The notes: generated by a model from the sequence alone, not told the origin. Shown: positions 9,361 to 18,095, numbered from the stretch's first letter. The stretch: DNA of 64,000 bases from Ignavibacteria bacterium (GCA_013177855.1 JABLYA010000002.1:62001-126000), one strand, 5' to 3'. Numbers and translations: made by a program.

Positions 9361-11049
9361 ATGCCAAAAATTACAATTGACGGAATTCAATACGACTTTA
9401 ACCCCGGTGAAACAATAATTCAAATTGCTAAAAGAAATGGAGTCGAAATTCCCCATTACTGCTGGCATCCAAAACTCTCAGTTTCGGGGAATTGTCGAAT
9501 GTGCCTTGTCGAAGTGGAAAAAATGCCTAAGCTTGTAATTGCCTGCGCAACTCAAGCAATGGATGGAATGGTTGTTCACACTAAATCAGAAAAGGCAATT
9601 AAAGGTCGTGAACATGTAATGGAATTTCTTTTAATCAATCATCCTCTCGATTGTCCAATTTGTGACGAAGCAGGTGAATGCAAGCTTCAAGAATATGCAT
9701 ACGAACATGGAACAGGTGTTAGTAGATTTATTGAAGAGAAAAATCATAAACCTAAGCGAGTTAAGCTTGGTCCCTATGTAATGTTCGATGCAGAAAGATG
9801 TATTTCTTGCTCGAGATGCATTAGATTTTCAAAAGAGATTGCAAAAGCTGATCAACTCACATTTGTTCAAAGAGGTGACAGAGTAACAATTGAAACATTT
9901 CCTGGCAAGCAATTCGATAATCCTTACTCACTTAATGTTGTTGATATTTGTCCAGTTGGTGCTTTGACAAACATTGATTTCCGTTTCAAAGCTCGTGTCT
10001 GGGAAATGTCAGCAACCAAGAGTATCTGTATTGGTTGTGCACGCGGATGTAATATTGAGATATGGGTACGAAACAATGAAATTTTAAGACTCACACCAAG
10101 ATTTAATGAACAGGTAAATGATTATTGGATGTGTGATTATGGCAGAATTAATACTTTCAAATTTGTTAATGCAAAAGATAGAATAGATGGTCCATCTATA
10201 AAGAAAAATGGAAAGCTTGTTTCCGTTAACTGGGATGAAGCGGTTAGTCGAACAACCTCTGAATTAAAAAGATTTAAACCAAATGAAATTGCTGTGATTG
10301 CTTCGCCATTTGCAACACTTGAAGATAATTACGCTTTATTAAAATTCTCAAGACAGGTTCTCAAAACAAACAATATCTTTTTCGTTCCGCATATCAAACC
10401 AGGCGATCAGGATGATATTTTAATCCGTGAAGATAAAACTCCAAATTCAACGGGACTTAAATTGCTTGGAATCGACGAAGCTAAAAATGGATTGCGTCTC
10501 GAAACTCTTTCTGATAAAATTAATTCTAAATCGATTAAATGTTTAGTTGTTGTGGAAGATGATCCTTTAGCTATAAAACCTGAACTGCAAAATGATTTTC
10601 AAAATCTCGAGTGCTTAATTGTATTTGCAACTAATGAAAATAAAACTTCACAATTAGCTGATATTCTATTTCCAGCTGCAACTTATGCAGAAAAGAACGG
10701 TGTCTTTGTCAATTTCCAGGGCTTTGTTCAAAGAATTAGACCTGCAGTTGCAACAGTCGATTTGGACAGAAGTCTGGACGGACTTGCTCAAAGTCGATGG
10801 GATAAGTTTGGAACTGAGTTTGACAAATGGGCAAGAGGAAGAAAAGTAAATGCTCGTTCTTCCTGGAAAATTATTTCTCAAATTGCCAATGTGATGGGTG
10901 GAAAATTTGATTATGATACTTCTGAAGATGTATTTATCGAAATTACTCAAAATGTCCGAGAACTTGCGAACCTCGACTATGAAACAATCGGAGACACAGG
11001 TTATAAAATTCAATCATCAAAAATAATTGAAGAAAAAATTCTGGTTTAA
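9361..11049 (+). CDS. nuoG: NADH-quinone oxidoreductase subunit G, short form
   Basis: This is the iron-sulfur subunit of the NADH-oxidising arm of complex I. Cluster ligands are visible in order: [2Fe-2S] C34, C45, C48, C62; the His-Cys3 [4Fe-4S] site H94, C98, C101, C107; [4Fe-4S] C147, C150, C153, C197; and a further four-Cys site C223, C226, C230, C258, the N7 position found only in some bacteria. The remaining molybdopterin-like domain is much shortened: 562 residues against roughly 700-900 in typical NuoG. I chose the ATG at 9361, which follows a GAGTAGG sequence, over the TTG two codons earlier. nuoH follows after 3 bases. Confidence 0.9.
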   Translation: MPKITIDGIQYDFNPGETIIQIAKRNGVEIPHYCWHPKLSVSGNCRMCLVEVEKMPKLVIACATQAMDGMVVHTKSEKAIKGREHVMEFLLINHPLDCPICDEAGECKLQEYAYEHGTGVSRFIEEKNHKPKRVKLGPYVMFDAERCISCSRCIRFSKEIAKADQLTFVQRGDRVTIETFPGKQFDNPYSLNVVDICPVGALTNIDFRFKARVWEMSATKSICIGCARGCNIEIWVRNNEILRLTPRFNEQVNDYWMCDYGRINTFKFVNAKDRIDGPSIKKNGKLVSVNWDEAVSRTTSELKRFKPNEIAVIASPFATLEDNYALLKFSRQVLKTNNIFFVPHIKPGDQDDILIREDKTPNSTGLKLLGIDEAKNGLRLETLSDKINSKSIKCLVVVEDDPLAIKPELQNDFQNLECLIVFATNENKTSQLADILFPAATYAEKNGVFVNFQGFVQRIRPAVATVDLDRSLDGLAQSRWDKFGTEFDKWARGRKVNARSSWKIISQIANVMGGKFDYDTSEDVFIEITQNVRELANLDYETIGDTGYKIQSSKIIEEKILV

Positions 11050-11052
11050 GTT

Positions 11053-12072
11053 ATGATTATAGTAATTCCACTTGCCAAAATAGCTATCGCACTTTCAATC
11101 TTGTTGTTTGTTGTAACTTATCTTGTTTACTTTGAAAGAAAGATTAGCGCATATATTCAGGATAGAATTGGTCCAAATCGTGTAGGACCCTGGGGATTAC
11201 TTCAATCTCCAGCTGATGTTTTAAAATTAGTCTTTAAGGAAGATATCGTTCCACTTGCAGCGACAAAGTTTGTTCATTCCCTTGCACCAGTAATTTCATT
11301 AACGATTGCAATGTCAACCTATGCTGTAATTCCATTTGGACCAGACATTAATTTATTTGGACAAAAAGTCAGGTTGATTGTTGCAGATGTTGATGTTGGA
11401 ATTCTTTTCATCTTAGCTTTTACATCAATTGGAGTTTATGGAATTACACTGAGCGGTTGGTCTTCAAATAATAAATATTCTTTGCTTGGCGGACTTCGTT
11501 CAAGTGCTCAAATGATAAGCTATGAACTTTCAATGGGAATCTCAGTCGTTGGCGTTTTAATGGTTTCAGGATCTTTAAGAATTTATGATATAATAAATCA
11601 TCAGCAGGGCTGGATGTGGAATGCATTTATTCAGCCGATTGGATTTATCACCTTTGTTGTGGCTGCATTTGCAGAAACAAATAGATTACCTTTCGATTTA
11701 CCAGAAGCCGAACCAGAACTTGTTGGTGGTTATCATACAGAATACAGTAGTTTGAAATTCGCAATGTTCTTTTTAGCTGAATATGCAAATATGATTATTG
11801 CCAGTTGTTTAATTGCTGCTTTATACTTAGGCGGATGGCATTTGCCTTTCGTTGATTCAGCTTCATTAACTGAAGGATGGTTGCCTTTAATATCAGTAGG
11901 AATTTATCTGGCAAAAGTTTGTTTGCTGTTATTCTTCTTTATCTGGGTTAGATGGTCAATTCCAAGATTCAGGTACGATCAATTGATGAATTTAGGATGG
12001 AAAGTAATGTTGCCTTTATCACTTGTTAATTTAGTCTGGGTTGCAATTTTAGTTTATTTCTTTAAAATATAA
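11053..12072 (+). CDS. nuoH: NADH-quinone oxidoreductase subunit H
   Basis: NuoH is the membrane subunit at the junction of the two complex I arms and helps form the quinone site. The 339-residue polytopic protein has about eight hydrophobic segments. Conserved loops are ERKISAYIQDRIGPNRVGPWG near residue 30, SADVLKLVFKED (as SPADVLKLVFKED) and the acidic NRLPFDLPEAEPELVGGYHTEY-type loop around 215. The start is ATG 3 bases after nuoG, and nuoI follows after 12 bases. NuoA-F and J-N are not in the window. Confidence 0.96.
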   Translation: MIIVIPLAKIAIALSILLFVVTYLVYFERKISAYIQDRIGPNRVGPWGLLQSPADVLKLVFKEDIVPLAATKFVHSLAPVISLTIAMSTYAVIPFGPDINLFGQKVRLIVADVDVGILFILAFTSIGVYGITLSGWSSNNKYSLLGGLRSSAQMISYELSMGISVVGVLMVSGSLRIYDIINHQQGWMWNAFIQPIGFITFVVAAFAETNRLPFDLPEAEPELVGGYHTEYSSLKFAMFFLAEYANMIIASCLIAALYLGGWHLPFVDSASLTEGWLPLISVGIYLAKVCLLLFFFIWVRWSIPRFRYDQLMNLGWKVMLPLSLVNLVWVAILVYFFKI

Positions 12073-12084
12073 GCGAGGAATACG

Positions 12085-12576
12085 ATGGCAGTAAAGAAAA
12101 GAAAAAAAGATTTAAACTTTTTCGAAAGAATTTACATTGTTGAAATTATAAAAGGGATGCTCTTAACATTAAAGCATTTCTTCAGTCCAAAATTTACTCG
12201 TCAATATCCTGAAGAGAAATATGTTCAGCCGCCATCGTATCGTGGAAGACCGGTTCTTGTGATGGATAACGGTAAAGAGAGATGCGTTGCCTGTGGACTG
12301 TGTTCGAGAGTTTGTCCGGCACTTGCTATTCAAGTCCAAGCAGCTGAAACTGCGGATGAAAAAGAAAGATATCCTTACCTTTTCGAAATAAATATGCTTC
12401 GTTGCATCTTTTGTGGATTCTGTGAGGAAGTTTGTCCAGAAGAAGCAATTGTAATGAGCAAAGATTACGAACTCGTTTTCACAAAATATGAAGATGCAAT
12501 TTTTGGAAAAGATAAATTACTTATTCCAGCTGAACAGTTGAAAGATAGAATTGAATTCATAAGACAGTATAGATAA
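12085..12576 (+). CDS. nuoI: NADH-quinone oxidoreductase subunit I
   Basis: NuoI carries the two [4Fe-4S] clusters (N6a and N6b) that pass electrons from NuoG toward N2 near the quinone. Both ferredoxin motifs are present: C67, C70, C73, C77 and C107, C110, C113, C117. At 163 aa it has the usual length, with a basic, amphipathic N-terminus that lies on the membrane. It is the last gene of the operon; a strong terminator begins 33 bases after the stop. Confidence 0.96.
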   Translation: MAVKKRKKDLNFFERIYIVEIIKGMLLTLKHFFSPKFTRQYPEEKYVQPPSYRGRPVLVMDNGKERCVACGLCSRVCPALAIQVQAAETADEKERYPYLFEINMLRCIFCGFCEEVCPEEAIVMSKDYELVFTKYEDAIFGKDKLLIPAEQLKDRIEFIRQYR

Positions 12577-12609
12577 AATTTAAAACATCCCTTTGGGGTT
12601 AATTATTTT

Positions 12610-12668
12610 ATTAGCTCACCGATGTTCTACAAATCCAATATTCTTCAGCGGTGAGCTAATTTTTTAAT
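12610..12668 (+). terminator. Rho-independent terminator after nuoI
   Basis: A perfect 12-bp stem (12610-12621 with 12649-12660) encloses a 27-base loop and is followed by TTTTTAATTT. It closes the M16-aminotransferase-nuoGHI operon. The loop is longer than usual, but the stem has five G-C pairs and no mismatch. Confidence 0.85.
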
Positions 12669-12930
12669 TTCCAAATTACTCCACGATTTTAATTCGACAA
12701 AACTTAATACAGACTTACATTTTAAAAGTTCAATCCTTTAATTGGGAAATAACGCTTAATTACATTTTAGGTACTAATAAAAAGTTATTCCTTCAAAATG
12801 TTGTTAAGTACTCTCTGATGAACTTACAACTTAAAATGAGCTGGTCACGAATAGTCCAAATTAAGTAGTGGACACAGAATGAAAGAATTTATTCAAATTT
12901 CTCACCGAATAAACTAAACTAAAAAATCTC

Positions 12931-13005
12931 AACCCCGAAAGAGTTGAATATGAACAGCCCCGAGTTGCACTTGGGGAAATTAAAAAGTTAGAAAAACTAC
13001 AACCC
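12931..13005 (+). repeat. 75-bp direct repeat, copy A
   Basis: This copy matches 13294-13368 at about 68 of 75 positions with no gap. It contains two hairpin-like parts: an imperfect arm pair around a GAA loop at its start, and CCCCGAG...CTTGGGG around TTGCA at 12958-12976. The tail GAAATTAAAAAGTTAGAAAAA is identical in the two copies. No terminal inverted repeats or flanking target duplications are evident. Confidence 0.85.
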
Positions 13006-13008
13006 ATA

Positions 13009-13036
13009 ACCACAAAGTGGTGAAATTATTATAGAA
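13009..13036 (+). repeat. Short hairpin repeat unit 1 (plus)
   Basis: Stem ACCAC / GTGGT with an AAA loop, followed by the tail GAAATTATTATAGAA. The same layout (5-bp stem, 3-base loop, GA-ATT-TTATAGA tail) recurs at 13063-13088 and, on the other strand, at 13187-13214 and 13138-13161 with different stem sequences that still pair. Confidence 0.65.
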
Positions 13037-13062
13037 TTAAATTTGCACATAAAAAAATTAAA

Positions 13063-13088
13063 ACTCCGAAGGAGTGACATTTTTAGGA
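13063..13088 (+). repeat. Short hairpin repeat unit 2 (plus)
   Basis: Stem ACTCC / GGAGT with a GAA loop, followed by GACATTTTTAGGA. The stem differs from unit 1 at several positions but both arms changed together, so pairing is kept. Confidence 0.6.
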
Positions 13089-13137
13089 TCAACGATAAAA
13101 ATAAATCAATTTGTAATTCTATAAAATCCATTATTTT

Positions 13138-13161
13138 GAGATAATATCATCCCTTCAGGAT
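13138..13161 (-). repeat. Short hairpin repeat unit 4 (minus)
   Basis: Read on the minus strand: stem ATCCT / GGGAT (one T-G pair) with a GAA loop, followed by GATATTATCTC. It has the same layout as the plus-strand units but the opposite orientation. A broken further unit (GGATTTTATAGAATT) reads on the same strand at 13130-13112. Confidence 0.55.
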
Positions 13162-13186
13162 TTTTTCTTTTTGTGCAATTGTTTTT

Positions 13187-13214
13187 GTCTATAATAATTT
13201 CATCCATTCTGGAT
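13187..13214 (-). repeat. Short hairpin repeat unit 3 (minus)
   Basis: Read on the minus strand: stem ATCCA / TGGAT with a GAA loop, followed by GAAATTATTATAGAC. The tail matches plus-strand unit 1 at 14 of 15 bases while the stem is different, which is what conserved structure with free stem sequence would give. Confidence 0.65.
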
Positions 13215-13293
13215 TTAATTTTTAATTGTTTCGTAAGATATTTTTCTAACAAATTTTCAATCAAAAAATATTCTATATTCATTGTTTTTCTAT

Positions 13294-13368
13294 AACTCCG
13301 AATGAGCTGAATATGAACAGCCCCGAGTTGCACTCGGTGAAATTAAAAAGTTAGAAAAATTACGACCC
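13294..13368 (+). repeat. 75-bp direct repeat, copy B
   Basis: Second copy of the 12931-13005 element, in the same orientation and 363 bp downstream. The inner hairpin is CCGAG-TTGCA-CTCGG, so the change from the first copy's right arm partly keeps pairing. Directly after it, 13364-13387 looks like the beginning of a further degenerate copy (the pattern CC-TGAAAG-TT-GAATGTGAA). Confidence 0.85.
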
Positions 13369-13590
13369 TGAAAGTTTCGAATGTGAAAAACATTTAAAAC
13401 CTTTTCTCATTTTGACAACATTTTGAACATAGATCATTTATGAATTGATAGACAAAAATATTTTAGATTTGAATCAAAAATTTATTCTTGCAAATAGAAA
13501 TGCTTTTTTTTAGCTTTATTTTCAATTTAGCATAACAAATACATTAATTTTAACTCCAGATTAGATGTATAACGAACTAAAGGACTTAAA

Positions 13591-15357
13591 ATGAAATTCA
13601 AAAAAAGAACTCATACCTGTGGAGAACTTAGAGAATCACACATAGGTCAAATTGTAACTTTAAATGGCTGGATAGACAGCCGAAGAGACTTAGGTGGTGT
13701 GATTTTTATTGATTTAAGAGATCGTTATGGAATTACTCAAATCGTATTTGAACCAAATTATAATGCGCAGGCACATGAAGACGCAAAAGATTTAAGAAGC
13801 GAATGGGTAATCTCTGTAACTGGAAAAGTCAGAAGACGACCGGAAGGAACTGAAAATCCAAATTTAGAAACTGGTTTAATTGATGTTATGATAGATGAAG
13901 TTACAATTCTCAATAAAGCTCAAACCCCACCTTTCCCAATTGAAGATGAAATTGACACAAATGAAGAAATCCGGCTGCGCTATCGATATCTCGATTTAAG
14001 AAGAAGAAGAATGCAAAAAAATTTAATTCTCAGACACAAAATGTATCAAATCACAAGAAAGTATTTTGATGAAAATAATTTTCTTGAAATTGAAACACCA
14101 TTCTTAATGAAATCAACTCCTGAAGGTGCAAGAGATTTTTTAGTACCGAGCAGATTACACAAAGGACACTTTTACGCTTTGCCTCAATCACCTCAGACAT
14201 ACAAACAAATTTTAATGGTCGCGGGTTTCGACCGTTACTTTCAGATCGTAAGATGTTTTCGTGATGAAGATTTAAGAGCCGATCGTCAGTACGAATTCAC
14301 ACAAATTGATGTCGAAATGTCTTTTGTCGATGAAGAAGATGTTTTTCAAATTGTTGAAGGATTAATGAAAAGACTTTATAAAGAAACTTTAAATATTGAT
14401 ATCCAGACTCCTTTTCTCAGATTGACTTACAACGATGCAATGGAAACTTATGGTTCCGACAAACCAGATTTAAGATTTGACCTTAAGCTCGTTAACCTCA
14501 ATTCAGTTTTTGAAAAGAGTGAATTTAGACTTTTTGCAGACGCTATAAAGAAGGGTGGAATTGTATCGGGATTAAATGCAAAAGGATGCGGCAATTATAC
14601 ACGCAATCAACTTGATGTATTAACTGACTTTGTAAAAAAACTCGGCTCCGGCGGATTAATCTGGATCAGAGTTACTGAAAATGGACTTGAATCTCCTACA
14701 TTAAAATTCTTTTCTGAAACAGAACAGAAAAATTTGATAGAGAAGATGAATGCTGAAACTGGAGATTTAATTCTTATCCAAGCTGGTGAGTGGAAAAAAG
14801 CTTTGACTATCATGGGCGCACTTAGACTCGAAATGGCTCGAAGAATGGATTTAATCAAAGAAAATACAGAACCAAAAATTTTATGGGTAACTGATTTCCC
14901 TCTATTTGAATACAGCGAGGAAGAAAAACGACTTGTTGCAATGCATCATCCATTTACTTCACCAAAGGATGAAGATGTAGATTTAATGCTAACAGAACCA
15001 TTGAAAGTAAAAGCTAAAGCTTACGATCTTGTCCTAAATGGTAATGAAATTGCCGGCGGAAGTATCAGAATTAATACCCCTGAAGTTCAATCGCGAATGT
15101 TTGAAGCACTTGGAATTTCAAAAGAAGAAGCAGAAGAAAAATTTGGATTCTTATTGAATGCATTTAAATATGGAGCTCCACCACACGGCGGAATTGCATT
15201 TGGTTTCGATAGAATGGTAATGCTCTTTGCAGGTGAAAAATCTATTCGAGATGTGATCGCATTTCCAAAAACTTCAAATGGAATTTCTTTAATGGATAAT
15301 GCTCCATCTCCTGTTAAACCAGAACAACTGAAAGAACTACATATTAAAGTTGTATAA
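13591..15357 (+). CDS. aspS: Aspartyl-tRNA synthetase
   Basis: Class II synthetase that charges tRNA-Asp. The 588-residue length and the layout fit the bacterial type: an OB-fold anticodon-binding domain (about residues 1-110, with LNGWIDSRRDLGGVIFIDLRD), class II motif 2 in FRDEDLRADRQYEFTQID near residue 230, the LPQSPQTYKQ loop near 200, the bacterial GAD insertion (about 290-420) and motif 3 GGIAFGFDRMVML near 530. AAGGACT precedes the ATG. It is a single gene; its stop overlaps the T-run of the terminator of the converging GH20 gene. Confidence 0.97.
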   Translation: MKFKKRTHTCGELRESHIGQIVTLNGWIDSRRDLGGVIFIDLRDRYGITQIVFEPNYNAQAHEDAKDLRSEWVISVTGKVRRRPEGTENPNLETGLIDVMIDEVTILNKAQTPPFPIEDEIDTNEEIRLRYRYLDLRRRRMQKNLILRHKMYQITRKYFDENNFLEIETPFLMKSTPEGARDFLVPSRLHKGHFYALPQSPQTYKQILMVAGFDRYFQIVRCFRDEDLRADRQYEFTQIDVEMSFVDEEDVFQIVEGLMKRLYKETLNIDIQTPFLRLTYNDAMETYGSDKPDLRFDLKLVNLNSVFEKSEFRLFADAIKKGGIVSGLNAKGCGNYTRNQLDVLTDFVKKLGSGGLIWIRVTENGLESPTLKFFSETEQKNLIEKMNAETGDLILIQAGEWKKALTIMGALRLEMARRMDLIKENTEPKILWVTDFPLFEYSEEEKRLVAMHHPFTSPKDEDVDLMLTEPLKVKAKAYDLVLNGNEIAGGSIRINTPEVQSRMFEALGISKEEAEEKFGFLLNAFKYGAPPHGGIAFGFDRMVMLFAGEKSIRDVIAFPKTSNGISLMDNAPSPVKPEQLKELHIKVV

Positions 15358-15388
15358 AAAAAATTGGGAGGGTCACGCCCTCCCTCAA
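15356..15388 (-). terminator. Rho-independent terminator of the GH20 gene
   Basis: On the minus strand a GGGAGGG / CCCTCCC stem (15384-15378 with 15372-15366, loop 15377-15373) is followed by AATTTTTTTT. The eight T bases lie over the aspS stop codon. Read in the plus direction the hairpin has no T-run, so it serves the minus-strand gene chiefly. Confidence 0.85.
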
Positions 15389-15421
15389 TCTAAAAGCTAA
15401 AAATTTATTTGTCTGATCTTT

Positions 15422-17923
15422 TTATCTCTCATACCAGCTTGTAATTTTTCTCTCAAAATCTGGTTCTGATGAAATAAATCGTCCAACAACTAACTTTGGT
15501 TCAACAAAAGTATTACCGTCGCTGCTTACTCTCCAGCTTTCATCGGGATAAATTCGTTGATGAGATATGTTTGTCTTCACATCCATCTGGATATTTATGC
15601 CTGCAGAAACATTTTCGCCAAAATTTTTCGCTATAATTTTAATCTTATTGATGCCCGGCTTTAAGTAATTAGTTATATCAAAAAATTTTGCTCTTTGACT
15701 TTCTACAAGAAGTGAAAGAGTTCGCCGTCCTCTCACATCACCAATCAAAATATCATTTACATAAAGTTCAGCATAAGAGTCAGCCATAAGATGAATGACA
15801 GCCGAATTGACTTTATCTTTCACTATTAAATCACGAATAAAGATTGCATTTTCTACCTGTGGTTTATTTTTTTCGTAAGGATTGGAATCAAGGTGATACA
15901 TCCATTTACTTTTAATTGTTTGATCGTATTCAACAATTTCCTGTTTCAATGCTTCTTTCATTCTTTCCCAGGCAAAAATCTGCCTATCATATTTCTCTTT
16001 TTCTATTAAATGGAGATTATCTTCTCGATTAGTTCTTAACCATAATTGACGATACTTCGATTTCATCTCTTTAAGTCTTTCTATCATATCATCACACTTC
16101 TTTGAAATTAACTCTCTTTCTTCTTTTGAAAGAAATCCATTTTTTCTGTCTACAATTTTTTTGATTTCAAAAGCATAATTTAATTTATCGCCATACCACA
16201 CAGCCTGTTCTGCAGCAAATTCAAGATAATCAAGATGAGATTTGTTTCTTGTTACATTCTTCTTTAATTCGTTAATTAAATAAAGCGCTGTTAATCCTTT
16301 TGATTTAGTATTTTCAGAGAAAAGCAGAATGTTTTGTTCCTGATAATTTATTGTGTTGTTCCACTGAATAAATGGATTCCGCCAGAAGTCATATTGTGTG
16401 AAAGATGCACCGAAATCTGAAAGTATTGAATAAACTGCATCTATTTCAGGTTTGTTTGATCCATAAAAATCACGATAAAATTTTTCTTTGAATTTATATA
16501 AATCAACATATTCAGGATTCCAGGAACACTCAGCACCAAACGCATAACCTAACCAATTGAATTCACGGAAATTTTCGCCTCCGTTATCACCCCAATTCGA
16601 GTTTATAAAACCAATTGAACCATATTGATAAGATATTTGGGCAAAATTTTTAATATTCAAGAGTGAATTAATAATGTGAGGAAAAATTCTATTATAATTA
16701 GTTACAGAAGGTGAACAAATAAAAGGTTGATTATAATCTTTGTACTTTTTGACGAATGGTTCATAATCATTTACACCATATCTCCAATCGACAACAATTA
16801 TATCTTTTGGCAGCATTTCGAAAATCTCTGGATGATGATGAATTATATCACCATACATCATCATCTTCTTTCCATACTTTTTGACAATTTCATTCACTCT
16901 TTTGTAGTGATTAGCATGAACTGCTGCAATACCAATTTGTTTTGTTATCTCTCGGCTATTTCCAAATCCAACATCCCACGATTCATCAAGTCCCGCATGA
17001 AAATATTTTGATGGAAAAAGATTGGAGAGTTCTGATACACACTTCTCAATAAATTCATAAGTTTTTTCATTGGTCACATCTAAAGATGCAGCGCCAGGGA
17101 AATCGGCTAAGTAATAATAGTTTGGTTGAATAAGCAAATTCTCCCAATGACCAAGCGTTTGAAAAATCGGAATTATCTCTACAAAATATTTTTCACCATA
17201 ACTAACTAATTCCTTGATTTCTTTCTGTGTAACTCTTCCCCGATTCAATCCAATATCTGGAAATGATTTTAATTCAATTGCATCTTCAAAATAAATCTGA
17301 TAAGTGTTCATCTTGTATCTTGCAAGATTTCTAATAATTTTTTTGAAATCTTCCAGAGTTGAAACCTGACCTCTGGCAATATCATCAGAAATTCCACGCA
17401 TTTCGAAAGCTGGATAATCCACTATTAAACATCCACCAACTGATAAATTATTTTTTCCGTCCTTCTCTACTAATTGAACTAAACTCATCAATCCATAAAA
17501 AGCACCCTGAGGATTATTTGCTAATATTGTTACTTTCGAATTTTCTACACTTAGTAAATAGGCTTCTTTTTTCTCGAGAAGATTGTGCTCTCTGATAATT
17601 TCTTTAAACTGCCATGCATATTCATTTGAAGAAAGAGATCCAAAGTAAAAGAAATTTTTCGAAGGTTTTTGATTTGAAGTTTTTAGTTTTAATTCAATTT
17701 GAAATTTTTCTTTAATTAAATTTTTAAGTTCATTCTGGAAAAAATCGCTACGCTCCTTGAACTGCTCAAAAAAAAGTCGGGTAGAGTTATCGATTAAAAA
17801 TTTTCCATCTGCCCATATAACTTTTTGCGGTTTAGGGATTATGTTGATATTTCTCATTTGTTCTCCTGAAACTAATTGGGAAAATAAAATTGAGACTAAT
17901 AAATAAATTAAAATTAATCTCAT
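15422..17923 (-). CDS. Secreted glycoside hydrolase family 20 protein (beta-N-acetylhexosaminidase type)
   Basis: The 833-residue protein starts with a signal peptide (about residues 1-20, MRLILIYLLVSILFSQLVSG). A GH20b-like N-terminal domain (about 25-155) ends before DYPAFEMRGISDD, which opens the catalytic barrel. The catalytic Asp-Glu pair is D313-E314 in HAGLDES. GH20 enzymes use substrate-assisted hydrolysis to release terminal N-acetylhexosamine, for instance from chitin or glycoconjugates. A helical region and a C-terminal beta domain with FDITNYLKPGINKIKI, like sugar-binding modules, follow. I chose the ATG at 17923 because AAGGTGG lies just upstream; a GTG at 17932 falls on that ribosome site. 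No type IX sorting tail is present. The exact substrate is unknown. Confidence 0.88.
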   Translation of the reverse strand: MRLILIYLLVSILFSQLVSGEQMRNINIIPKPQKVIWADGKFLIDNSTRLFFEQFKERSDFFQNELKNLIKEKFQIELKLKTSNQKPSKNFFYFGSLSSNEYAWQFKEIIREHNLLEKKEAYLLSVENSKVTILANNPQGAFYGLMSLVQLVEKDGKNNLSVGGCLIVDYPAFEMRGISDDIARGQVSTLEDFKKIIRNLARYKMNTYQIYFEDAIELKSFPDIGLNRGRVTQKEIKELVSYGEKYFVEIIPIFQTLGHWENLLIQPNYYYLADFPGAASLDVTNEKTYEFIEKCVSELSNLFPSKYFHAGLDESWDVGFGNSREITKQIGIAAVHANHYKRVNEIVKKYGKKMMMYGDIIHHHPEIFEMLPKDIIVVDWRYGVNDYEPFVKKYKDYNQPFICSPSVTNYNRIFPHIINSLLNIKNFAQISYQYGSIGFINSNWGDNGGENFREFNWLGYAFGAECSWNPEYVDLYKFKEKFYRDFYGSNKPEIDAVYSILSDFGASFTQYDFWRNPFIQWNNTINYQEQNILLFSENTKSKGLTALYLINELKKNVTRNKSHLDYLEFAAEQAVWYGDKLNYAFEIKKIVDRKNGFLSKEERELISKKCDDMIERLKEMKSKYRQLWLRTNREDNLHLIEKEKYDRQIFAWERMKEALKQEIVEYDQTIKSKWMYHLDSNPYEKNKPQVENAIFIRDLIVKDKVNSAVIHLMADSYAELYVNDILIGDVRGRRTLSLLVESQRAKFFDITNYLKPGINKIKIIAKNFGENVSAGINIQMDVKTNISHQRIYPDESWRVSSDGNTFVEPKLVVGRFISSEPDFERKITSWYER

Positions 17924-18095
17924 AACCGCCACCTTTTTAGTTTGTTCATAAACAAAAATAAAAAAATAAGATTAGATGAATATCATAGATAAGAGTGATA
18001 TTTGATTTAGAAAATTGGATGTGCAAAGATTTTCTTTAGAAAATCACATTTGAAAACTCACATCAAGTTTTTGACTAAGAAAGCATTATTGATAT

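Larger units (their letters stand above)
12577..13590. other. Gene-free region of about 1 kb between nuoI and aspS
   Basis: No convincing gene is present. The region holds the nuoI terminator, then 12931-13387 with a duplicated 75-bp sequence and short hairpin repeats on both strands (listed separately). The last 200 bases lead into aspS; a TTGACA at 13412-13417 and a TAGATTTG at 13464-13471 are promoter-like fragments without properly spaced partners. An open frame on the minus strand (13106-13333) is made of the repeats and is not called. Confidence 0.7.

Noticed and set aside
13106-13333. Open frame of 75 codons on the minus strand in the nuoI-aspS gap
   Set aside because: It runs through two of the short hairpin repeats and half of the 75-bp repeat. 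It has no ribosome site or family resemblance; the apparent protein is translated repeat.
12931-13387. CRISPR array
   Set aside because: There are only two long copies 363 bp apart and no regular spacers; the short units differ in stem sequence and orientation, and no cas genes are near.
13406-13471. Promoter for aspS from TTGACA (13412) or TAGATTTG (13464)
   Set aside because: The two boxes are not correctly spaced with each other or with a partner, and both are more than 100 bases from the start codon.
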